Below the pieces are notes generated by a model. It did no database searches. It had not been told where the DNA came from and worked only from the letters and a program-made list of their open reading frames with translations. Positions 1 to 8,532 of a stretch of DNA of 64,000 nucleotides are shown here, in pieces (the stretch's first letter is position 1; each line of letters begins with the position of its first letter). The translations under genes and the position numbers were made by a program. Source of the DNA: Planctomycetota bacterium (GTDB taxonomy: Bacteria > Planctomycetota > Phycisphaerae > UBA1845 > Fen-1342); contig JAHJAR010000134.1 of the NCBI GenBank assembly GCA_018814045.1, forward strand, positions 1 through 64,000, read 5' to 3'.

Positions 1-2
1 CG

Positions 3-611
3 GCGATCGCCCGCACCATCCGCGCGCACAATCCCGACGTGGCCGTCCTGGTCGAAGCCTGGCCGCCCGTGGGCCAGATGACCGGCAGCTTGCGCGAAAC
101 CCTGCCCGAATTCAGATGGTCGAGCTGTGCCGGAGGGCTGCTCGTGCTGGTTCGGGGCGAGATGGAGTCGGCGCACTACGGCCAACTCGACGGCGGCGGC
201 AAATTCCGCGTCTGCCAACTCACGCTGGCCGGCACCCCGCTAACCGTGGTCGCCGTCGATATGCCGAACAGCTTCAACCGCTTCCGCCGCGTGCCGCTCG
301 AGGCTTTGGCAGAACTCGTTGAGCCGCTGGCGGATAAACCGCTGCTGGTCCTGGGCGACTTCAACACCCCGCCTGATTCGGTGCACTTCGCCCATCTCCG
401 CGAAGTCCTAGTCAACGCGTATGAGGTGGCCGGGCGCGGTTACGGGCCTACCTGGCCGGTGCCGTGCCCGGTGCTGACACTCGATCAGGCCTGGGCTTCC
501 GACACCATCCGCGTGCTGTCCTGCCGGGCATTCTGGACACCCTACTCCGACCACCGCCCGCTTCTGGTGAGCTTCACGCCGCGGCCGTCTGCTCCCGCCG
601 GCAAGAACTGA
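3..611 (+). CDS. Endonuclease/exonuclease/phosphatase (EEP) family protein, 5'-truncated
   Basis: The frame is already open at the window edge, so only the C-terminal part (about 200 residues) is present. The visible part has two EEP-fold hallmarks: VLGDFNTPPDS (the metal/phosphate-binding GDFN element) and the C-terminal SDHRPLLV (catalytic SDH). This is the superfamily of exonuclease III, DNase I-like and sphingomyelinase-like phosphodiesterases. Without the N-terminus the substrate cannot be assigned, nor whether an N-terminal membrane segment exists, as in many bacterial members. A GTG inside the frame at 39 is probably not the true start, because sequence upstream of it (RTIRAHNPD) also reads as EEP-like protein. 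Confidence 0.85.
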   Translation, partial: AIARTIRAHNPDVAVLVEAWPPVGQMTGSLRETLPEFRWSSCAGGLLVLVRGEMESAHYGQLDGGGKFRVCQLTLAGTPLTVVAVDMPNSFNRFRRVPLEALAELVEPLADKPLLVLGDFNTPPDSVHFAHLREVLVNAYEVAGRGYGPTWPVPCPVLTLDQAWASDTIRVLSCRAFWTPYSDHRPLLVSFTPRPSAPAGKN

Positions 612-771
612 CCTTCCGCCCCGGCGGGCTCTGTGGCAGCCGGCCCATCTCCCGATAGGAGTGGGTACGCAGTACGATGTTCTGTGTCCACCGCCCGGTA
701 AGCGAATGTGACGTTCTCCACGGGCCCTGACGGCTCGGCTGCCATCGTGCGTGCAGCGGAAAGGACGAGGC

Positions 772-1785
772 ATGATCATACGCGTCGGCGTCCTGTCAGG
801 TCTGTTTCTGCTGGCTTCCTGCCAGGAAACACCTCACCAGCCTGCGTCGGCGAAAGCGTCCACGGTCGGCTACGCCGCACATCTGTCAGACGGCGCGCAG
901 GTGCAGATTACCCCCGAGGACGTGCGACCCTTCCAGTGCGAGCTGTCCTCCGCTGCCGCCGAGCGGCGTGACCCACAGTGGATCGCCATGACGCGGCGCG
1001 CCCGGCCCATCGTGCAGGCCCTGAGCAAACGGCGCTTCGACGCCGGCGACGTGGACCGGTTTCTGCCCTACCTGTACTCCGATGTGAAGGCGGTTCGAAC
1101 GTATGCCGTGGCGAGTTGCGGGGAGTTCTCGCCGCACGCGTTTGCGACGTTTGAGGATGCCCTGGTCTCCTTCCTGGCGGATCCGAATCCGCGGGCGCGG
1201 CTGTGGGTCGCCCGCACACTGTGTGAGAACGGCAGTCCGGAGACGCGCCGCTTCGTGGCGTGCTTGCGGCTGGCCCGAGAAGCCGCTTACGCCCGAGCTG
1301 TCGCAGGCCGCACACCGTCCGTTACCAACAGCCCGACGTCACAACCGTTCGCGATCACGGTTGCCGATATCGCACCCCTTCAGATTGCGGCCGGTGAGGC
1401 GGCGGCGGCCGAGCACGGCCCGGACGCCAATAGCGAAGCCAACGACTCACCCACGACCCTCTTCCGAGAGCTGGAGCGGGCGGCTGCCCGGCTGCGCGGC
1501 GCCGAGGCTGATCCCGACGCCGTGCGGGCCTACCTGCCGTTTCTGTACGCGACCGATGCCCGGGTGCGTCAGCGTGCTCTGCGCGAGGTGGAGACACTCG
1601 GGCCCACAGCGTTCGCCGCGCTGCATGACGTACTCGTGGCGTGCATCGTCGACTCCGATGGACAGGTTCGGCTGCAAGCCCTGCGGACGCTGGCGGCCTG
1701 CGCCCCGGACGAGACGCGGGCCATGCTGCGCAAGTTCCAGCTCTCCAAGGTGAACGAGTACAGCCTGGCGGCACAGGGGCTGTAA
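772..1785 (+). CDS. HEAT-repeat lipoprotein
   Basis: The product has 337 residues. It begins with a lipoprotein signal peptide (MIIRVGVLSGLFLLASC; lipobox LASC), so it is probably anchored in the envelope. The rest consists of two blocks of helical repeats of the HEAT/PBS type, around residues 75-150 and 240-325, recognisable from phrases such as FLPYLYSDVKAVRTYAVASCG and YLPFLYATDARVRQRALREV. The two blocks resemble each other, suggesting internal duplication. The ATG at 772 is chosen over an in-frame GTG at 751 because it follows a purine-rich site (aaggacgagg) and starts exactly at the signal peptide. No enzymatic motif is visible; a scaffolding role is inference only. Confidence 0.75.
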   Translation: MIIRVGVLSGLFLLASCQETPHQPASAKASTVGYAAHLSDGAQVQITPEDVRPFQCELSSAAAERRDPQWIAMTRRARPIVQALSKRRFDAGDVDRFLPYLYSDVKAVRTYAVASCGEFSPHAFATFEDALVSFLADPNPRARLWVARTLCENGSPETRRFVACLRLAREAAYARAVAGRTPSVTNSPTSQPFAITVADIAPLQIAAGEAAAAEHGPDANSEANDSPTTLFRELERAAARLRGAEADPDAVRAYLPFLYATDARVRQRALREVETLGPTAFAALHDVLVACIVDSDGQVRLQALRTLAACAPDETRAMLRKFQLSKVNEYSLAAQGL

Positions 1786-1974
1786 AGCCGGCAGCACGTC
1801 GCCACGGGCGTGGCCGATGACGCTGCAATCACCCGAATCCAGCATCGGATAGACTCCGGGGATGGTGGTCGCAGCGCGCGGGGGACGCTACACTGCCCGT
1901 TCTCGCGCCAAGGCTGCGGTCGGTGTGCCGGTCGCCAAGCATCCACTAACACGAACACGCGTACAGGTGCAGTA

Positions 1975-3528
1975 ATGAGCGACATTCTCAAGACCCTCGG
2001 TATCGAAGCGAAAAACCCCGGTGGCTTTGCCGGCGAATGGCTTGGCTCCGGCCCCACAGTCGACGTCATCACTCCAATCGATGGCTCGAAGATCGGCAGT
2101 GTGCAGCAGGTGACGGAAGACGAATACGAGAGAATCGTCGCCCGCGCGCACGAGGCGTTTCTCACTTGGCGCGAGATACCGGCACCCAAGCGCGGCGAGG
2201 TCGTGCGCCAACTCGGCAACCGCTTGCGCGAATTCAAGCAGGAACTCGGCTACCTGGTCACGTACGAGATGGGCAAGATCCTGGCCGAAGGCGAGGGCGA
2301 AGTGCAGGAGATGATCGACATCTGCGATTTCGCCTGCGGTCTGTCGCGACAACTCTACGGGCTGACCATGCACTCGGAACGGCCCCACCACCGCATGTAC
2401 GAGCAGTGGCACCCGCTCGGCGTGGTGGGTGTGATCAGTGCCTTCAACTTCCCCGTCGCCGTCTGGGCCTGGAATGCCGCCATCGCGGCCGGCTGTGGAG
2501 ACAGCACACTCTGGAAGCCAGCTTCCAAGACGCCATTGACCGCGATCGCGTGCACCAAGATCGCCGCGGAAGTGTGCCGGGCCAATGGTGTGGATCCAGC
2601 GATCTTCTCGCTGGTGGTCGGCAAGGGATCGACGATCGGTGAGAAGCTGCTAAATGATCGGCGTCTGCCGCTGGTTTCCGCCACCGGCAGTTGTGAGATG
2701 GGCTACCGCGTGGGCGAGGTGGTTGGTAAGCGGCTCGGCCGGACGATCCTCGAGTTGGGCGGCAACAACGCGATCATCGTTACGCCCAGTGCCAACATGG
2801 ACATGGCGCTGCGCGCGATCCTGTTCGGGGCCGTCGGTACCGCCGGCCAGCGCTGCACGAGTACGCGGCGGATCATCGTGCACAACGCGGTCAAGGACGA
2901 GTTGGTCGACCGGCTGCGCAACGCGTACGAAACGATCAAGATCGGCGACCCGCGCAAGAGCGAGACGCTGATGGGACCGCTGGTCACACACCAGGCCGTC
3001 AAAGACATGCAGAACGCCATCAAACGCATCAAGGCGGAAGGCGGCGAGATTGTGTATGGCGGCGAGCAGCTCGACGGCGCGGAGTTCCCGGGCGGCCACT
3101 ACGTCAAACCGTGCATCGCCGCCGCTCGGAACGATTTTAAGATTGTCCAGGAAGAGACCTTCGCCCCGATCCTCTACATCATCGAATATGGTCAGAGCCG
3201 CGACCGTGAGGGAGCGGTTGACGAGGTTGCCGACGCAATCGCCATCCACAACAACGTACCCCAGGGCCTCAGCTCGGCGATCTTCAGTACCAACGTGCTC
3301 GAGACTGAGCGTTTCCTGGCCCACGCCGGCAGCGACTGCGGCATCGCCAACGTCAACATCGGCACCAGCGGAGCCGAGATCGGCGGGGCCTTCGGCGGCG
3401 AAAAGGAAACCGGCGGCGGCCGCGAATCCGGCTCCGACGCCTGGAAAGCCTACATGCGCCGCCAGACCAACACGATCAACTGGTCGACCGAGCTGCCGCT
3501 GGCACAGGGGATTAAGTTCGGGGATTAG
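1975..3528 (+). CDS. Aldehyde dehydrogenase, ALDH7 (antiquitin/aminoadipate-semialdehyde) type
   Basis: This 517-residue NAD(P)-dependent aldehyde dehydrogenase has the ALDH7 signature: start GEWLGSGP, the general-base motif LELGGNNAI (Glu), the catalytic cysteine in GTAGQRCTSTRR, EETFAPILY, and the C-terminal GGAFGGEKETGGGRESGSD block followed by TNTINWSTELPLAQGI. ALDH7 enzymes oxidise alpha-aminoadipate semialdehyde (lysine breakdown) and related aldehydes; the substrate here is not proven. Between EYG and AIAIHN, where family members usually have only a few residues, this protein carries an extra stretch QSRDREGAVDEVAD. It is encoded by a copy of the dispersed repeat at 3195-3219. The ATG at 1975 gives the conserved MSDILKTLGI start; upstream in-frame sequence is not protein-like. 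Confidence 0.93.
   Translation: MSDILKTLGIEAKNPGGFAGEWLGSGPTVDVITPIDGSKIGSVQQVTEDEYERIVARAHEAFLTWREIPAPKRGEVVRQLGNRLREFKQELGYLVTYEMGKILAEGEGEVQEMIDICDFACGLSRQLYGLTMHSERPHHRMYEQWHPLGVVGVISAFNFPVAVWAWNAAIAAGCGDSTLWKPASKTPLTAIACTKIAAEVCRANGVDPAIFSLVVGKGSTIGEKLLNDRRLPLVSATGSCEMGYRVGEVVGKRLGRTILELGGNNAIIVTPSANMDMALRAILFGAVGTAGQRCTSTRRIIVHNAVKDELVDRLRNAYETIKIGDPRKSETLMGPLVTHQAVKDMQNAIKRIKAEGGEIVYGGEQLDGAEFPGGHYVKPCIAAARNDFKIVQEETFAPILYIIEYGQSRDREGAVDEVADAIAIHNNVPQGLSSAIFSTNVLETERFLAHAGSDCGIANVNIGTSGAEIGGAFGGEKETGGGRESGSDAWKAYMRRQTNTINWSTELPLAQGIKFGD
3195..3219 (+). repeat. Dispersed 25-bp repeat arm inside the ALDH gene
   Basis: A copy of the window-wide arm that begins GAGCCGCG and ends GAGCGGTT. 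It is read in frame as SRDREGAV (residues about 408-415 of the ALDH7 protein). It nearly matches arms at 8454, 8486(-), 12253, 12285(-), 15058, 24027, 24067(-) and 41675. Only one arm is present here, not the hairpin pair. Confidence 0.8.
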
Positions 3529-3644
3529 GCAGCATCAGCGTAGTTTGCTCCATATAGACCGAGCTGAGGCCGAGGCATGGTAACACGTACAGCGTCTCAA
3601 GAAGTGGAGGGTTGACGCACAGGCCGCATATGGGGAGGAATAAT

Positions 3645-5198
3645 GTGGCTGATCCAAGTAAGCAGCTCTACAACAATGAGTGCCGAGATGCCGTTCATGG
3701 ATTCGTGTATCTCAGTGACGCTGAATGGGCCGTAGTTGACTGCCCGACATTCCAGCGCTTGCGGGATATCCGCCAGCTTGCCATGGCTCATTTGGTCTAT
3801 CCCGGTGCGACGCACACACGGTTTGAACACTCGCTTGGTTGCGTCCACCTATCAGACCTCATCTTCAAGGCTGTAGAAAGACGGTTTCGACAAGGTGACT
3901 GCCCAGACTCTGCCGAGGCGTTCCGAAAGAGCGATGAGAAGTGGACACGCGGACGGACGATCCTGCGTTTGGCAAGTCTGTTACATGACCTCGGGCACAG
4001 CCCCTTCTCGCATAGTGGCGAGAGCCTTATGCCCAAGGAAGTGGTTGATGGAAGGAAACGTCGGCTACAGCATGAGGATATGACGGCTCGCTTGATTCGC
4101 GGGACCGAGATCGCGGATAGGCTGAAGACCCGGTTCGGTGAGGAGATCATCGAGGAGGTTATCGCGGTTGCCACCAAACCTGAGTCAGCCAGGCTGTCAA
4201 AGGAAAGCGATCGAGCATGGTATAGGTTCCTCAACGACATCCTCGCAGGTGAGCTCGGCAGCGACCGAATGGACTACTTACTGCGCGACGCAGTGCATTC
4301 CGGCCAAAGCGTCGGCCTATTCGACCATCGCAAGCTCATTGACTCAATGACGATTGTGCCACCACCGGAGGAGACTGGTGAGGAGCATCGCCTCGGGCTC
4401 GACGGAGCCGGCTGGTTGATCGGTGAGCAGATGGTCGCCGCGCGGTACCTGATGTACGTCGCCCTCTACTTCCACAAGACAAAGCGGATCTACGAGATCC
4501 ACCTGGAGGAGTTCCTCGCCAGTTGGCTTGAGGCACGGTATGGGCGACCGCATTTCCCAGCAGACAGCCCTGGCGAGTATGCAAAGCTCACAGACAGCCA
4601 AGTCTGGGCGGGAATCTACGAGGCTGCGGTCGGGGCGGACGAAGAACTTAGGCGCTTGGCACTGCCGTTTGTCGATCGGTCGCATTTGCGACTCGCGCAC
4701 GAGCTGCTCCTCGCCGACAACCACGACCCCACCGCATCGTCCGACGACGTCAAAGCTGTTCTCGACGAGTTCGCCAGGGGGCTTCAGCCCGTGCTAGAGC
4801 CGGACCACAAAGGCGAAAGTGTAGCGGACGTAATGACAGACCTTCAGCATCGACTTGGCCCGATCCTGCGACGCCGCCGCCCGCGCATTTGGAACGCCTC
4901 TCGGTTTGACAAGCTGGTCCACAGCGTGCATAATCATGTTAGGGAAATGTTAGATATTCGATCTGACCAGACAAAGCACAGCGCTGCCAAGCTTTTTGGT
5001 CCGAGGGACAAGATATGGGTGTATCTGGACGGCAAGACGCGATATCTTGACGAGTTATCCGAGATCGTCAGTGGCATGCCGGATCGAATCTGGCGCGGAC
5101 GGATCTACGCGCCTGCCAAAATGCGTGACGAAGTCCGGAAGTTCTGTGTGCAGTGGCTGGAGAGCAATCCATCCGGCGGAGGCACCAAAAATGTCTGA
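3645..5198 (+). CDS. HD-superfamily phosphohydrolase (COG1078/SAMHD1-like)
   Basis: The product has 517 residues and the HD metal-binding set of the dNTPase/COG1078 group: HTRFEHSLG near residue 57, LLHDLGHSPFSHS near residue 110 (the HD dyad), and GSDRMDYLLRDA near residue 205 (distal Asp). Relatives hydrolyse deoxynucleoside triphosphates or other phosphoesters; the substrate here is unknown. The GTG at 3645 is preferred because GGGGAGG lies six bases upstream; in-frame TTG (3612) and ATG (3630) are alternatives. The stop overlaps the next gene by 8 bp, so the two are almost certainly co-translated. Base composition is visibly less GC-rich than the flanking genes, hinting at horizontal transfer. 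Confidence 0.85.
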   Translation: MADPSKQLYNNECRDAVHGFVYLSDAEWAVVDCPTFQRLRDIRQLAMAHLVYPGATHTRFEHSLGCVHLSDLIFKAVERRFRQGDCPDSAEAFRKSDEKWTRGRTILRLASLLHDLGHSPFSHSGESLMPKEVVDGRKRRLQHEDMTARLIRGTEIADRLKTRFGEEIIEEVIAVATKPESARLSKESDRAWYRFLNDILAGELGSDRMDYLLRDAVHSGQSVGLFDHRKLIDSMTIVPPPEETGEEHRLGLDGAGWLIGEQMVAARYLMYVALYFHKTKRIYEIHLEEFLASWLEARYGRPHFPADSPGEYAKLTDSQVWAGIYEAAVGADEELRRLALPFVDRSHLRLAHELLLADNHDPTASSDDVKAVLDEFARGLQPVLEPDHKGESVADVMTDLQHRLGPILRRRRPRIWNASRFDKLVHSVHNHVREMLDIRSDQTKHSAAKLFGPRDKIWVYLDGKTRYLDELSEIVSGMPDRIWRGRIYAPAKMRDEVRKFCVQWLESNPSGGGTKNV

Positions 5199-5724
5199 GA
5201 CTAGCCCTGATGCTGCCTCGTGGGCGCTGGCGGCTGCCGCCGCACTTCGCCGTCACGGCAGTTGGACGGGTAGGATTCACATTCAAAAGCACCTGTTTAT
5301 CACGAAGGTCCTCGGACTGGCCGCCCCCCCCTTCGAGTTCGTGCTCTACGACTACGGTCCCTATTCGTTTGAGCTGGACGAGAGCATCATCGATCTGGAG
5401 TTGTTTGGCCTCTTGGGCCGCTCATATCCTCTGGCTGGGTATGGTCCGCAATACGAGCCGACGCACGAAGGGCTGAGAGCGTGCGAGAAGCTCGACGAAC
5501 ACAGTCGGGATGCAATCGAACGTGTTGCTGCGCAGCTCGGTAGCCGAAAAAGCCAGGATCTCGAGCTCATTGCCACCTGCCTGTGGATGGAGCGCGAAGA
5601 GAATCTCGCTGATCGAGACGAGGTTGTTCAGCAAGTAGCACAACTGAAACCGAAATACAGCGAAGAAACTATCCGCGAACGCTTGGAAGAGGCACACAAG
5701 ATCGTCGACTCCTTGATCCCATAA
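5191..5724 (+). CDS. Small YwgA/Panacea-like partner of the HD protein
   Basis: A 177-residue protein whose ATG lies inside the 3' end of the HD gene (8-bp overlap). The N-terminal half (RIHIQKHLFITKVLG, then FVLYDYGPYSFELDESI and GPQYEPTHEGL) resembles the helical fold of YwgA-type and Panacea/SocA-like proteins. In those, a YGPYS/YGPV-like loop follows an initial helix-turn-helix. The C-terminal half is acidic and helical (TCLWMEREENLADRDEVV). In Bacillus a YwgA gene also neighbours an HD-family gene (YwfO), which supports a functional pair. No catalytic residues are recognised. It may regulate or bind the HD enzyme; that is inference. Confidence 0.6.
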   Translation: MSETSPDAASWALAAAAALRRHGSWTGRIHIQKHLFITKVLGLAAPPFEFVLYDYGPYSFELDESIIDLELFGLLGRSYPLAGYGPQYEPTHEGLRACEKLDEHSRDAIERVAAQLGSRKSQDLELIATCLWMEREENLADRDEVVQQVAQLKPKYSEETIRERLEEAHKIVDSLIP

Positions 5725-5926
5725 GCCCTACACTGCGATTTGCCAGTGTGGCGGGTAAAGTCCTCCGGCCAGAACCGGCGGCGCCGACCATGGGGCCACC
5801 AGCCAAACGTATTCTCACCTCACCCCTGCTCCCAACCGCTTGCCACCGCGCTCCGCTCCGACTGAAATAGCACCCTGTGCCCGTTATCTAAGACGCCGCG
5901 CCGCTGCGCGAGAGGAGAGCTAAAAC

Positions 5927-7726
5927 GTGCCTTTGCCCTACAACGAACGAACGTGCTATTGCGGCGACGTCTCGGCCCAGCACGCCAGCCAGACAGTCAT
6001 CCTCGCCGGTTGGGTGCATACCCGCCGCGATCATGGCGGGGTGATCTTCATCAACCTCCGCGATCGAGCCGGCGTCGTGCAGCTCAAGTTCGATTCCACC
6101 AGCCACCCCGCCGCGTTCAAAGAGGCCGAGAAGCTGCGCAGTGAGGACTGCATCGTCATCCGCGGCGACGTGCTGCGCCGGCCGGATGACATGGTCAACC
6201 CGAACATGAAAACCGGCACGATCGAGATATCGGTGCACGAGGTCGAGATCCTCAGCCCTTCCGAGACGCCGCCGTTCGAGATCAGCGACAAGGTCGAGGC
6301 GAACGAAGAGGTCCGCCTGCGATACCGCTTCCTCGACCTGCGCCGCCCGCCGCTGCAAAACGCCCTGATCACGCGGCACCGCATCACCAAGGCGATTCGC
6401 GACTACTTCGACCGCGAGAACTTCATCGAGATCGAGACGCCCTTCCTGACCAAGAGCACCCCCGAAGGCGCCCGCGACTTCCTGGTCCCGTCACGCGTGC
6501 AACGCGGCAATTTCTATGCGCTGCCACAGTCCCCGCAGTTGTTCAAGCAACTGCTGATGATGAGCGGGTTCGACCGCTACGTGCAGATCGTGCGCTGCTT
6601 CCGCGATGAGGATCTGCGGGCCGACCGCCAGCCCGAGTTCACGCAGCTCGACATCGAGATGTCCTTCGTCAAACCCGCGGACATCATGCACGTCTGCGAG
6701 GGCTTCCTGGCCCATGTCATGCAGGTCATCCACGGCGTCGAGATCAGCCGGCCCTTCCCGCGCATGACCTACCAAGACGCGCTGCGCGAATACGGCATCG
6801 ACCGGCCCGACACACGCTACGACCTCAAACTCAAGGACGTAACCGACAGCGCCCGCAAGATGGAGTTCAAGGTCTTCACCAGCGCCGTCGAACAGGGCGG
6901 CGTGGTCCGCGCCATCCGTGTCCCCGGCGGCAGCGACATGTCCCGCAAGGAGACCGACGCGCTCGCCGACGATCTGCGCGGCATCGGCGCCGGCGGGCTA
7001 CCGCTGGTGAAGGTCGTGGCCGGCGACGGCGACCAACCGACATTCCAAACCGGCATCGCCAAGTTCTGCTCACCCGAGACCACCGCCGAGTTGATCGCGG
7101 CCACCAGCGCCGAGGTCGGCGACATCCTCTTTTTCGCCGCCGACAGCGAGTCGAAAGTATGCAAGTACCTCTCGTGGTTGCGCGAGGTGATCGCCAAGCG
7201 GCGTGGCTTGATTCCGAAGGGGGCCTGGAACTTCCTGTGGATCGTCGATTTCCCCATGTTCGAGTACAACGCGGACGACGGCCGCTACTACGCCGTCCAC
7301 CACCCCTTCACCGCCCCGCGCGATGAGGACGTGCCGCTGCTAGACAGCGATCCGTATAAGTGCCGCGCCAACGCCTACGACGTCGTGCTCAACGGCATCG
7401 AGCTGGGCGGCGGCAGCATCCGTATCCACCGCTGCGAAGTCCAGCAGAAGGTCTTCAAGCTGCTTGAATTGAGCCCGGAAGAGCAACAGCTCAAGTTCGG
7501 CTTCCTGCTCGAAGCGCTCAAGTACGGGCCGCCGCCCCATGGCGGAATCGCCTTCGGCCTCGATCGCGTGGCCATGCTGCTATCCGGCCTGGACAACATC
7601 CGCGATACGATCGCCTTTCCCAAGACCACGAGCGCACAGTGCCTGATGACAGAAGCCCCAAGCAGTGTGGCCACGGCCCAACTCGACGAGCTGGGCCTCA
7701 AACTCGCCGCCCAGCCCGGCGACTGA
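5927..7726 (+). CDS. aspS: Aspartyl-tRNA synthetase
   Basis: A 599-residue class II aminoacyl-tRNA synthetase, typical bacterial AspRS length. It has an N-terminal OB-fold anticodon-binding domain (residues about 1-110, GWVHTRRDHGGVIFINLRD), the class II core with motif 2 (FRDEDLRADRQPEFTQLD, near residue 225), a bacterial GAD insertion (about 290-410) and motif 3 (GIAFGLDRVAML, near residue 538). It charges tRNA with aspartate in the cytoplasm. Whether it also serves tRNA-Asn cannot be told from the sequence alone. The GTG at 5927 is preceded by a good ribosome-binding site (agaggagagc). The preceding 200 bp (5725-5926) hold nothing recognised beyond its likely promoter. Confidence 0.97.
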   Translation: MPLPYNERTCYCGDVSAQHASQTVILAGWVHTRRDHGGVIFINLRDRAGVVQLKFDSTSHPAAFKEAEKLRSEDCIVIRGDVLRRPDDMVNPNMKTGTIEISVHEVEILSPSETPPFEISDKVEANEEVRLRYRFLDLRRPPLQNALITRHRITKAIRDYFDRENFIEIETPFLTKSTPEGARDFLVPSRVQRGNFYALPQSPQLFKQLLMMSGFDRYVQIVRCFRDEDLRADRQPEFTQLDIEMSFVKPADIMHVCEGFLAHVMQVIHGVEISRPFPRMTYQDALREYGIDRPDTRYDLKLKDVTDSARKMEFKVFTSAVEQGGVVRAIRVPGGSDMSRKETDALADDLRGIGAGGLPLVKVVAGDGDQPTFQTGIAKFCSPETTAELIAATSAEVGDILFFAADSESKVCKYLSWLREVIAKRRGLIPKGAWNFLWIVDFPMFEYNADDGRYYAVHHPFTAPRDEDVPLLDSDPYKCRANAYDVVLNGIELGGGSIRIHRCEVQQKVFKLLELSPEEQQLKFGFLLEALKYGPPPHGGIAFGLDRVAMLLSGLDNIRDTIAFPKTTSAQCLMTEAPSSVATAQLDELGLKLAAQPGD

Positions 7727-7949
7727 TCGCGGGCGAGTCCACACGACCACACCGCACTGGCCGTCCGAGTCTGCCCCTCCACGGCCGGCCGGGATGCGCG
7801 GCGGAGAATCCCCACACGTGTCGCTCGCCACTCGGCCGATAAAATACCTGTCCGCAGGGCGGCGCCGCGTGGCACTCGCAGCGCGCCAGCGGCGCCATAA
7901 CTGATTTCATCAGCGAAAGATACGACTGCTAAGCGAGGAGCCGCCAGCC

Positions 7950-8231
7950 ATGATCGAGACTCACGTCAAACAGCGCAATTGGCCGAGCTATGCCCTGGGA
8001 GCGGTAACGACTCTCGTAGTGGTGGCATTGTGGGGCAGCTTCGTCGTGCCCCCACGAGCGCACGCCCAAATCCCCGACAGCGGCGCGCAGCGCTACGAGA
8101 TGATCAAGGAGCTGCGCACGACGAACCAGAAGCTGGGCGAGATCGCCAGCATTCTGGGCCAGATCCGCGATCAGCAGGGCGCCGAGAAGGAAAGCGACGC
8201 CGGAAGGAAGAAACGCCGCATTGCGCCGTAG
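7950..8231 (+). CDS. Small single-pass membrane protein, unknown function
   Basis: The product has 93 residues: a short basic N-terminus, one hydrophobic segment (YALGAVTTLVVVALWGSFVV, residues about 15-34) ending in an AHA-like possible cleavage site, then a polar helical tail (MIKELRTTNQKLGEIASIL, RDQQ, KRR) that could form a short coiled coil. Start ATG with a good upstream aagcgaggag. It is a secreted or membrane-tethered helical peptide. No family recognised; it faces the esterase gene convergently across a repeat-filled gap. Confidence 0.6.
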   Translation: MIETHVKQRNWPSYALGAVTTLVVVALWGSFVVPPRAHAQIPDSGAQRYEMIKELRTTNQKLGEIASILGQIRDQQGAEKESDAGRKKRRIAP

Positions 8232-8532
8232 AAGTCACACCGCAGCACCAACACGAGCCCTCCAACGGACCGGTGCGTCGCCACGCCGGTCTCGCAGAGA
8301 GGCCAGTGCTCCGTCACGCTCTCCTTCTGGAGTTGCGTCATGTGGGCGGCCCATGGCTTCAGCCTTAGGGAACACGAATCTGACCGCCGAATTCGCGTCC
8401 CCCACCTCTGAAGAGGTGGGCCACCCAACCCGGAGGTGGGCAGAAGAAGACCCGAGCCGCGCACGCAAGCAAGCGGTTCTTCGGCAACCGCTCTCTGACG
8501 GTCGCGGCTCAGAAGAGGTTTTGGGATAGGTT
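8232..8532. repeat. Repeat-filled gap between convergent genes: hairpin plus truncated TIR element
   Basis: No gene is seen here. At 8401-8420 there is a perfect stem-loop (CCCACCTC-TGAA-GAGGTGGG). From about 8433 onward the sequence matches the complete element at 12211-12334: a shared aggtgggcag segment, a hairpin made of two 25-bp arms (8454-8478 and 8486-8510) around an ttcttcggc-like loop, and a right end (ttttgggataggttcta) reaching 8535. The left terminal inverted repeat found in the other copy is missing. The right end runs into the esterase gene and supplies its TAG stop codon. There is no T-run, so it is not a standard intrinsic terminator, although the hairpins could still stop transcription. 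Confidence 0.75.

Noticed and set aside
8401-8420. Rho-independent terminator
   Set aside because: The stem-loop is perfect, but no T-run follows on either strand; treated as a repeat hairpin instead.
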